Below, one piece after another: positions 54,120-61,710 of a stretch of 64,000 bases of DNA; the first letter of the stretch is position 1, and every line of letters begins with the position of its first letter. A program made the position numbers and the translations under genes. Origin of the DNA: Beroe forskalii (Eukaryota > Ctenophora > Nuda > Beroida > Beroidae); the NCBI GenBank assembly GCA_011033025.1, contig WFMF01000004.1, positions 1-64,000 of the forward strand. Direction: 5' to 3'. Under the pieces are notes generated by a model. It searched no databases. It saw only the letters and a program-made list of their open reading frames with translations, and was not told where the DNA came from.

Positions 54120-54735
54120 GATGACGAGCTATATACCGGGCTAGGGGGTTAATAGCTCGCGCGGCGCGCTTCCCGTAGGGAAGCGCGGCGCATACACACA
54201 CACCTATGCGGGCTTAGGAAGCGGCACGGCAAGCGCTATCGACATCCTTGGTTAGGGGAACATTTCACATTTGCTTGTATTTCCAGGCCATAATAACTGG
54301 ATGGAAAAATAAAATACCTCTCACTTTTAGCTTGGCAGGCGTTGCCTTGCTAAACACGTATATCCCTGTCTGCACACCTATGCGGGCTTAGGAAGGCGTT
54401 GCCTAACCCCTTTGCCTGTTGTAAATTGTTCCGAGCTGGTTCAGTGGTTCAGCCCCAGAAAAAATTATGTGTAAAAAACACGACGAAACATATGTAGATG
54501 TTTACAATTTTGGTCAGGAATATTTGCTGAAAATTGTTGTACTACCAGCGCCCTGTTCTGCGCGCGTGGTGCGCCGTCGTTCCTCCTCAGCCGTAGGCCG
54601 CGCGCGCGCGTAAGCACCTGGTTAGGTGAATGAAAATTGCAAAAATGTCCTCAAATGGGGATGATTTGCTAAACACGTATATCCCTGTCTGCGTTGCGCG
54701 GCGCGCGTACGCACACCTATGCGGGCTTAAGAAGG
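54120..54735. repeat. Patch of short repeated GC-rich words
   Basis: CACACCTATGCGGGCTTAGGAA-like words recur at about 54195, 54375 and 54710, and GCTAAACACGTATATCCCTG occurs at about 54350 and 54668. These look like scrambled pieces of one dispersed repeat; no gene is seen. Confidence 0.5.
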
Positions 54736-54814
54736 GGATGATGTCCGCAAACGTGACAGATTCACTCTTCAATAAGTCGCTTTTTGTGCATCTGAAAATG
54801 ATAGCAACAAAAGA

Positions 54815-54908
54815 TTTGTCAGACGTTGTCTGACCATTATTTCGGCGGACGCGCGCGCTTCGCGCGCGCGCCCGCCGAAGGCGTAGGGGTCAGACAACGT
54901 CTGACAAA
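54815..54908. mobile_element. 94-bp hairpin element with flanking duplication
   Basis: Termini TTTGTCAGACGTTGTCTGAC and the exact reverse complement enclose a GC-rich stem, CGGCGGACGCGCGCGC/GCGCGCGCGCCCGCCG. CAAAAGA lies directly outside on both sides (54808-54814 and 54909-54915); depending on where the terminus is placed, the duplication may be read as longer, up to 12 bases. It resembles a very short MITE or hairpin insertion. Confidence 0.7.
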
Positions 54909-54919
54909 CAAAAGATTTA

Positions 54920-55430
54920 GGAAAAATGTTTTCAATCCTAAAAATTGCAAGTTTCTATCTTAATCAGATCTATGTCTCGTCATTAATGGGTTAACTTATT
55001 GGTTTTTATGAAAACAGTGTTGATGTGCTTATCAAAACCATTTATTTTATTTTATTTTATAATTTGAGTACCTTGTTAGGGTACATCATGAAAGCATAAT
55101 TGTTGCGAGCAATTGCAATTGTGTTGTTGTATGGCAAAAATTTATTTATATACTTTAGGAAATATCCCTAAATACTTTAATTTTATTTTACAAAAATTAA
55201 AGTATGCAATTTAGTGTAATTTCTGATTGATGTCTTGAAGAAACATTTCATAAAGCATATTAAAGAATGAATCCTTTGAAACACATCGATCTGCAAGACT
55301 TTTCTCCAACTTTGGACTTGAACCTGGACACGATTTCATGAGAAATACTATGTAAGAACAGCCAAATCCAAATGAGTCACACCATAAAGCATTATGTGTT
55401 AATAATTATATCAATTTTTACAGCACATAT
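54920..55430. other. AT-rich spacer, nothing recognised
   Basis: No gene, array or terminus was found here. Confidence 0.4.
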
Positions 55431-55439
55431 ACTAAAAAT

Positions 55440-55625
55440 ATCCTTCCTTCTAAAAATATCCTTCTAAAAATATCCTTCCTTCTCCCCTCTACAAGCATGA
55501 CCATCTTGGCAAACTTCACTGGTTACCTATTAAGTTTCGAATTCAGTTTAAATTACTCCTCCTCGTTTATAAATGTTTAAATGGGCTTGGGCCCAGCTAC
55601 TTGATGTCTATGTTCAGATATAAAT
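55440..55625 (+). pseudogene. LINE fragment near the C-terminus
   Basis: A plus-strand frame reads HDHLGKLHWLPIKFRIQFKL then LLLVYKCLNGLGPSYLMSMF, the conserved HWLP..RI.FK.....YK.LNG..P.YL block found after the reverse transcriptase of CR1/L2-like LINEs. Both sides are lost. Confidence 0.75.
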
Positions 55626-55763
55626 AAATAAAATAAATATCAAAAATTTATAAATCGCTTTAAAGCTCTCTGAGATTCAAAACTTAGGATGCAATATCAA
55701 AAGAAAAGTTCTCACCATCAAAAGCGACTCATATTTCATTGTGGCAATAATTTAAAGTGAAAA

Positions 55764-58673
55764 TTATGAAAAGGCAACATTAAAGAAATGAGTCTTTAGC
55801 TTTCTCTTAAAATCATAAATATCACTACTAGAACGTATATCATAGGGAAGATTATTCCAGACATTAGGGGCAGCAAAACTGAAAGCCCTTTCAGTTACCT
55901 TATAGTTAGGGACATTAGGTCTATTTAGCAAGAAATAATCATCTTCGTTTCTTAATGAAAAACTCAATTCCTGCCTCATACTTAAGAGATTCTGAAGATA
56001 TATTGGTGCTAAATTGTTCACACATTTAAATGTTAAAAGTGCTATTTTATAGTCAATACGTTGTTGCACTGGGAGAAAATGGGCTTCCTTGAGAAATGGA
56101 GTAATGTGATCTCTGTAGCCAATCCTTCTGCCAAACAAAAACCTAACACATGCATTCTGAAGTTTTTGAAGTTTTTTGATTACATAGTCAGGGAGACCTA
56201 CATAAAGTCCATTGCAGTAATCAATTTTAGAGAATATCAAACAGTGTATCAGTTGCTTCTTCATATTGAAATTCAGCTTAGATGCTATTGCACGAAGATT
56301 GCGAAGATTTATATAGCTGGATCGAATTACACTGTCAATTTGATCTCCAAAGGTAAGGTGCTCATCAAAAAGAATTCCAAGGCTTTTGGCAACTGGAACA
56401 GCATCAACCAGTTCTTCTGGGTTAATTTTCAGGCCATCAATATCCAATTCATCTCTTTTTGCTATCACCAGAGCCTTGGTTTTGTCTGTATTAAGCTGTA
56501 GGTGGTTTAGGAGCATCCAGTCCCTAATATCTTTTAAGCAGTCAACAATCTTCTCCTCCAAGTCTTGAATATCATTTATGAGTGGATTAAACTCAATATA
56601 TAGCTGGGTGTCATCAGCATACATGTGTATGGCAAATCCATGTTTCTTGGCTATAAATTCAATCTCTTTGGTGAACAAAATGAACAGTATGGGACCAAGA
56701 ATTGAGCCCTGAGGAACTCCAATACTAACAAATGCCTTGCTGGACTTGTCTCTGTTTATGGTTACAGTAAATGACCTGTTTTCAAGGTATGAACAAAACC
56801 ACTGAAGAACATTTCCTTTTATGCCAAATTTGCAACTTAGCTTATCAAGTAGTTGACTATGGTTGACAGTGTCAAATGCTGCAGAGAGATCTAACAGCAA
56901 CAGAATAACTTTTTTCTTGGTGTCACTTATGCATAACAGGTCATTGTAAACTGTAAGAGTGGCTGTCTCACAGCTGTGGTTATTCCTGTAGCCACTCTGG
57001 TGAGTAGCATGAAGGTTATTCCTGGCAAGATGTTTGTTGAGTTGCTCTAGTACTGCTTTTTCAAGTATCTTAGACAGAAAAGGGAGGTTACTAATAGGCC
57101 TATAGTTTTTATAGTCATTGACATTAGAATGATGGTCTTTAATTGATGGCCTGACATATGCATCCTTCAGAGCTTGAGGAAATTGTCCAGACTTCAATGA
57201 TTCATTTACAACATACAGAACTATATCTTTGAGCTCATCAAAGCATTCTACGAAGAGCTTACTGGGCACTGGGTCACTTTCACAATATTTGAGGTTCAGA
57301 GAGCTAATTATGTGTTTAAGATCTTCCACTGAAACTGTCTCAAACTCAGTCCAGAACACTCCCTCGAATTCCTTTGTACTGAAAGGAGCTGGTTCTTCAG
57401 CTATTTTTGCTTTCTCTATGCCATCATATATAACCTTCACTTTAGACAGGAAAAATTCTTTCATTTCTGCTGCTACAACATAGTCAGATTTATGAAAAGG
57501 TTGGAAAGACTTAGGTAGGTTTCGGTCCATGAGGTTATTTACAATAGAGTATGATTTCTTTTTGTCCTGTCCACTTATATCAAGCTGCTTTTTGTAGTAC
57601 CTGTCTCTAGCCAGATTGATAACATTAGCTGCATGTTTTGAGGCTTCAACCCATTCTTTCCTTGACTCAGATGTCTTCAACTTTTGATGTTTTCTCTCAG
57701 CTCTTCTGCGTAGTCTTCTAGCTTCTTTACATTTAGAGTCAAACCATTCACTTTTGTCAGCATTAATTTTGATTTCTTTTTCTGGAGCATATTTGTCTAG
57801 AAGTGCAGATAGTTCTGAGTTATAAAGGTCAACAGCATTATCAAGGTTAGTGAATGTTTCAGGGTTGCTGGCACTTGAGTTCACAATATCATTCTTGAAT
57901 CCATCCAAGTCCATATTTTTGATATCTCTGGTTAAACATGACTTGAGGGTGGTTGAGTTAGAGTGGGCAAATACACATGAAAAGGAAACAAGGAAATGGT
58001 CAGAAGTTGTACATGTTGAAATCACTTGCATATTTTCGAGATTTATTTTGTCACAAACATTTGAGCCAGTTAACACAATGTCCAATATGCCACCACAAAT
58101 ATGAGTAGGTTCTTGAACATGCTGAACAAGGCCAAAATTTTCAATGACTGTGAGAAACCTCTTTGTATCAGGGTGCTCATGTCTCTCCAAGTGAATGTTA
58201 AAGTCACCTGCTATTAATGGCTTTCCAGGTCGATGGACTAAGCTGTTCATGTAGTCTTCAAACTCTGTACAAAAATCTGTGACTTTATCTGATTTCCCAG
58301 TCCCTGGGCGATATATACAACACACTCTAAGAAGTCCTGACATTGCTGATTCAATAAGACCTTCAATCACCTCGAAACTTTCATACTTCACTGTCTTTTG
58401 AGGAATTACACTCAGAGATTTTTTGGATAAAATGGCAACACCCCCACCTCGGCCTGCTCTTGATTTATGAAGCACATTATACCCAAGCTCTTTAATCTCT
58501 TTGATTTTTGATGTGTCTCCTTTCCTGAGCCAGGTTTCATTAAGCAAACAGACATCTGTGTACAGGTCTTTTAGGTACTCGATAACACTAACAGTTTTAT
58601 TGTTGATGGATCTGCAATTAAATATTGCAACATTAAGTCGAGGACATGATTCACCTACTAGTTTTTTGAGTAG
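55764..58673 (-). CDS. LINE ORF2: endonuclease and reverse transcriptase, intact
   Basis: The open frame has 970 codons from the codon after TGA (58674-58676) to TAA at 55764, with no internal stop. It begins LLKKLVGESCPRLNVAIFNC, the usual start of an apurinic-type endonuclease. Numbered from a TTG codon at 58547, motifs are LNETW (2-6), IYRPG, GDFNIH (115-120), SDHF (182-185), NYRPISNLP, DLSAAFDTVNH (553-563), GVPQGSILGP (610-619) and YADDTQ (643-648), then a complete C-terminal region. It would nick DNA and prime reverse transcription of its own RNA. No ATG precedes the endonuclease core; the frame is entered from ORF1, in the -1 frame, at an A AAA AAC heptamer (58659-58668 region). It looks recently active; CR1/L2-like class. 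Confidence 0.9.
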   Translation of the reverse strand, partial: LLKKLVGESCPRLNVAIFNCRSINNKTVSVIEYLKDLYTDVCLLNETWLRKGDTSKIKEIKELGYNVLHKSRAGRGGGVAILSKKSLSVIPQKTVKYESFEVIEGLIESAMSGLLRVCCIYRPGTGKSDKVTDFCTEFEDYMNSLVHRPGKPLIAGDFNIHLERHEHPDTKRFLTVIENFGLVQHVQEPTHICGGILDIVLTGSNVCDKINLENMQVISTCTTSDHFLVSFSCVFAHSNSTTLKSCLTRDIKNMDLDGFKNDIVNSSASNPETFTNLDNAVDLYNSELSALLDKYAPEKEIKINADKSEWFDSKCKEARRLRRRAERKHQKLKTSESRKEWVEASKHAANVINLARDRYYKKQLDISGQDKKKSYSIVNNLMDRNLPKSFQPFHKSDYVVAAEMKEFFLSKVKVIYDGIEKAKIAEEPAPFSTKEFEGVFWTEFETVSVEDLKHIISSLNLKYCESDPVPSKLFVECFDELKDIVLYVVNESLKSGQFPQALKDAYVRPSIKDHHSNVNDYKNYRPISNLPFLSKILEKAVLEQLNKHLARNNLHATHQSGYRNNHSCETATLTVYNDLLCISDTKKKVILLLLDLSAAFDTVNHSQLLDKLSCKFGIKGNVLQWFCSYLENRSFTVTINRDKSSKAFVSIGVPQGSILGPILFILFTKEIEFIAKKHGFAIHMYADDTQLYIEFNPLINDIQDLEEKIVDCLKDIRDWMLLNHLQLNTDKTKALVIAKRDELDIDGLKINPEELVDAVPVAKSLGILFDEHLTFGDQIDSVIRSSYINLRNLRAIASKLNFNMKKQLIHCLIFSKIDYCNGLYVGLPDYVIKKLQKLQNACVRFLFGRRIGYRDHITPFLKEAHFLPVQQRIDYKIALLTFKCVNNLAPIYLQNLLSMRQELSFSLRNEDDYFLLNRPNVPNYKVTERAFSFAAPNVWNNLPYDIRSSSDIYDFKRKLKTHFFNVAFS

Positions 58674-59254
58674 TCAGTACATTGCATGATCCGTTTAGTT
58701 TCTTTCACAATAATGGGGCATTGATGTGAGGCTGAGTTATGAGTTGCACAAGCAGCATTGTGCATTGGGTTTTTTGATTGGGCACAGTTCCTGCATTTAT
58801 GCATATGAGTGTCTTTCTTATGTGGACAAGAGCTACTACTATGTGATGCACTGCAGTACATGCAAACAATGTCATCTGTACAGTTGGTAGAGATGTGACC
58901 AAGCTTCTGACATCTGAAACACTGTCTTATATCAAACCTATCAAAGACATTACATCTAAAGTTTCCAATGTAGATTGTGCCTGTGTGCATTATGAATTTG
59001 TGAAGCTTTGAAGAGACCTTGATACCAATAGTTGTGTATTGTTGCCCAACATTGACATACACCAGATCAAATACATTTTCCTCATTTTCATCTGCAACAA
59101 TATCAGCTAGAGCATGGTTCTTCTCCATGATCTTCTTATAGAGATGATTCTTCAAATTTTGTCTGAATTCAATAGTTGACATATGTTCCTTGCCTTCAAT
59201 TATTTCTGAGGCTACATTGTTGGGGATATTTGTGACTGTTATTTTTGGCAGCAT
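58658..59254 (-). CDS. LINE ORF1, C-terminal half with zinc knuckles
   Basis: A frame of 198 codons with three cysteine-histidine knuckles: CFRCQKLGHISTNC (112-125, C-x2-C-x4-H-x4-C), CMYCSASHSSSSC (131-143) and CRNC..H..C (154-169). Such gag-like knuckles bind the element RNA in jockey- and CR1-type ORF1 proteins. It ends ...YSKN with TAG TAG, and the last two sense codons AAA AAC form a slippery site leading to ORF2. At its 5' side it is in the -1 frame relative to 59239-59856. The ATG at 59252-59254 may be only an internal methionine, because the protein sequence reads on naturally from the upstream frame. Confidence 0.85.
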   Translation of the reverse strand: MLPKITVTNIPNNVASEIIEGKEHMSTIEFRQNLKNHLYKKIMEKNHALADIVADENEENVFDLVYVNVGQQYTTIGIKVSSKLHKFIMHTGTIYIGNFRCNVFDRFDIRQCFRCQKLGHISTNCTDDIVCMYCSASHSSSSCPHKKDTHMHKCRNCAQSKNPMHNAACATHNSASHQCPIIVKETKRIMQCTDYSKN

Positions 59255-59856
59255 CTTTTGGCATCATTAATAACAAATCTGTTGGAAACAACTTCATTAC
59301 AAGAGGCCAGTAATTTTCTACCATTCTCTTTAGTTTCATCACTTGGGAAGCCTATAACAATCCTATTACGTGCCTCCTTCTGCCTGAGGAAATCAACAGG
59401 GACTGATTCAAGCTGCTTTTCTATGCTACCAGTTAGTTTCTTGAAATCAACATTTCTAGATTCTGAATTTAGTACAATAACATGCTGAGTTTCTTGATTT
59501 TCTTTCTGCTTATTTTGAACTTTGCTAGTAGGACTGAATTGGTTGCTTGATGTCATAGATAGGACAGGTTTTTGAACAGCAGCTGAGTACGACATTTCAC
59601 TTTTCCTATCTGCTCTTGATTCACCTAATTCTATTGATTGAATACCATTGCTTAACTGCACAGGTGAATTGTCTGATAGTACTTTGGGACCATTTTGTTC
59701 ATCATCTTCCTTTTGGCATGAAGGGATCTTACTATCTATGAGTAAAGTGACTTCACCAAGAATGTCATCCTTCATACTCATCATGATAGACTTGATTTCA
59801 TCTAATGAAGCAGTATTGTCAATAGAGCTGTTTTCTGTTATTTCATCTGAGTCCAT
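59239..59856 (-). CDS. LINE ORF1, N-terminal half
   Basis: Starts with ATG at 59856, 13 bases after the stop of the PHD frame. It reads MDSDEITENSSIDNTASLDE with a following acidic, low-complexity stretch, and from about residue 140 a folded region (EKQLESVPVDFLRQKEARNR, IVIGFPSDETKENGRKLL) that resembles the RNA-binding fold preceding zinc knuckles in other ORF1 proteins. It ends CCQK at TAA, overlapping the next frame by 16 bases. The overlap contains CAAAAATAA, so either a frameshift event or a one-base indel separates the two halves. Confidence 0.75.
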   Translation of the reverse strand: MDSDEITENSSIDNTASLDEIKSIMMSMKDDILGEVTLLIDSKIPSCQKEDDEQNGPKVLSDNSPVQLSNGIQSIELGESRADRKSEMSYSAAVQKPVLSMTSSNQFSPTSKVQNKQKENQETQHVIVLNSESRNVDFKKLTGSIEKQLESVPVDFLRQKEARNRIVIGFPSDETKENGRKLLASCNEVVSNRFVINDAKRCCQK

Positions 59857-59869
59857 CTCATGTGTTGCC

Positions 59870-60460
59870 TCACATTGAACTTGTTTGTTTAGAACTGTGA
59901 CTTTTTCTTTTGAAACTTTTCAAATTACCTTTGCAGTCACCACAGACGAAACCAAAACTTCCCCATCTGTCTCCATTAACTCCATACTTAGCTGCAACAG
60001 GTCTAAACGCATCCAGAAATGTCTTTGTACAAACTGAACTGGACATCAGTGAACCTTTACTATCTCTACAACAAGCATGAAAAATATTATCACAGATATC
60101 ACAAGTGATTGATTCTTCAATGGCATTTTCATATTTGCATCTAGCACAACTTCCATTATTTCTGAAGCGAGGGGAAATATTAGAATTCAGCTTCTTAGAG
60201 GATTTACCTTTCTTAGGTTTGACACTCACACCTTTAGTCCTTGAAGAGGTGGGTGAAGAGGTGGTGGGTGAGGAGGTTGGTGAGGAGTCTGACTTTGTTG
60301 ATGTGGGGTCAGATTTCATGTCAGACTTTGGGATAACAACAGAGAGCTTTGTCTTTGCAGCATTACCATATACATCACCATTCTCATCGTCATCCTGTAA
60401 TGGATCTGAGGACTCTTCCACCCTAGCCTTTGGCCCATCCTCCTGATCCATTGCAGACAT
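59870..60460 (-). CDS. LINE PHD-finger ORF (first ORF)
   Basis: A frame of 196 codons begins MSAMDQEDGPKARVEESSDP. Residues about 50-75 are a Ser/Thr/Pro-rich linker, 76-100 are Lys-rich and 105-176 form a PHD-type zinc finger: CARC (105-108), CDICDNIFHACC (120-131) and CGDC (173-176). PHD fingers read histone tails; in CR1-like LINEs they occur in ORF1 and are thought to help with chromatin targeting. Here the finger is in a separate frame from the zinc-knuckle protein, with TGA (59870-59872) followed by ATG 13 bases later, a spacing suited to termination-reinitiation. The likely 5' end of the LINE is near 60500. Confidence 0.8.
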   Translation of the reverse strand: MSAMDQEDGPKARVEESSDPLQDDDENGDVYGNAAKTKLSVVIPKSDMKSDPTSTKSDSSPTSSPTTSSPTSSRTKGVSVKPKKGKSSKKLNSNISPRFRNNGSCARCKYENAIEESITCDICDNIFHACCRDSKGSLMSSSVCTKTFLDAFRPVAAKYGVNGDRWGSFGFVCGDCKGNLKSFKRKSHSSKQTSSM

Positions 60461-60559
60461 TGCAGATGTAAAAGGTGGTGGAATTTGGGGTTTGGATTTC
60501 AGGGTCCTCAGTTAGTTAATTTAATATGTGTTGTGTTGTAAGTTTAAAACTGATTACAG

Positions 60560-60715
60560 TTTAAAACTGATTACAGTCACTCAATTTATCTTCATGAACC
60601 TAGAGTTATTTCACATTATGGTGAACAATCTTTTGAGAAGAGTGGTCCCAAACTTTGGAATACTCTTCTTCTAAAATCAATGAAATATAATAGTCTGGTA
60701 AGTTATGCACATTTG
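60560..60715 (+). pseudogene. LINE C-terminal scrap
   Basis: A plus-strand frame gives YLHEPRVISHYGEQSFEKSG then PKLWNTLLLKSMKYNSL, matching the R..YGE.SF...GPKLWN.LP pattern at the C-terminus of CR1/L2-like LINEs. It is very short and degraded. Confidence 0.5.
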
Positions 60716-60864
60716 TCTGCAAAAATTGTTAGAGTTCTATGGACACTTGTTATACCTTCCTTAGACCATTTAGAATGAAAAAAGTCCGGGAGACAACTTT
60801 TTCAGATGGGGCTCGCCCCATTTTTGGGCCACGCCCTTTTTCCAGTCATCGCACAAACTGAAAT

Positions 60865-61405
60865 TCCATATCTTGGCTTAGGAAGGTCGCACAGACTTTG
60901 TTCTTAGCTCAAACGAATCGCAATCATCATGTTTATATACGACTTGTTAATAAACATTATATGCTCTAAAATGCTCAGAAAATGAGTTATGGGCCAAAAA
61001 CCCATTTTTTGGGCTCTCGCGACTCATGATTTGGGCAATTATCATATTTCGGCTTAGAAAGGTCGTGCAGACTTCGTTCATACCTCAAACGAATCGCAAT
61101 CATCGTGTTTATATACGACTTGTTAAACAAACATATGCTCTAAAATGCTCAGAAGTCAGTTATGGGCCAAAAACCCATTTTTTGGGCTCTCGTGACTCAT
61201 AATTTGGGTAACCATCATATTTCGGCTTAGAAAGGTCGTACAGACTTCATTTTAACCTCAAACAAAACACAATCATATTGTTTATTTACGACTTGTCAAT
61301 AAACATTATGCTCTAAAATGCTCAGGAAATGAGTTATGGGCCAAAAACCCATTTTTTGGGTTCTCGCGACTGATAATTTAGGCAATTATCAGTCTAGGAA
61401 GGACC
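60865..61405. repeat. Tandem repeat of about 180 bp, three copies
   Basis: The unit includes CATATTTCGGCTTAGAAAGG, TTTATATACGACTTGTTAA, TGCTCTAAAATGCTCAG and GAGTTATGGGCCAAAAACCC. Copies start near 60868, 61047 and 61225. Inverted single copies lie at 40985-41100 and 41470-41600. Confidence 0.8.
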
Positions 61406-61666
61406 TAGGAAAGTTGCACAGACTTTGGTCATGACTTTTTAAATAATTTAAAAAGAATCAATTTAAGATGGATTGTAACAGAGAAGTAGAGAAAAATAAT
61501 TGCTAAGTACTTAAATGGAAATGGTGTTGAAAGTGTACAAAAGAGTTGTCAGAAAACACATGGCGCACCATCGTAAATCCAACAACCTGTAAACTGAGAA
61601 ACAACGCTGTTTCAGATCAAACTGGAGCTGTCTAACTCAAATGATGGATCATTTTAATGATTTATT

Positions 61667-61698
61667 TAGTAAAAGACAAAATTAGTAAAAGACAAAAT
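61667..61698. repeat. 16-bp direct repeat at the LINE 5' boundary
   Basis: AGTAAAAGACAAAATT occurs twice in tandem just upstream of the truncated plus-strand LINE. It could be an insertion-associated duplication, but the 3' flank was not matched. Confidence 0.5.
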
Positions 61699-61710
61699 TA
61701 ATATGTATTA

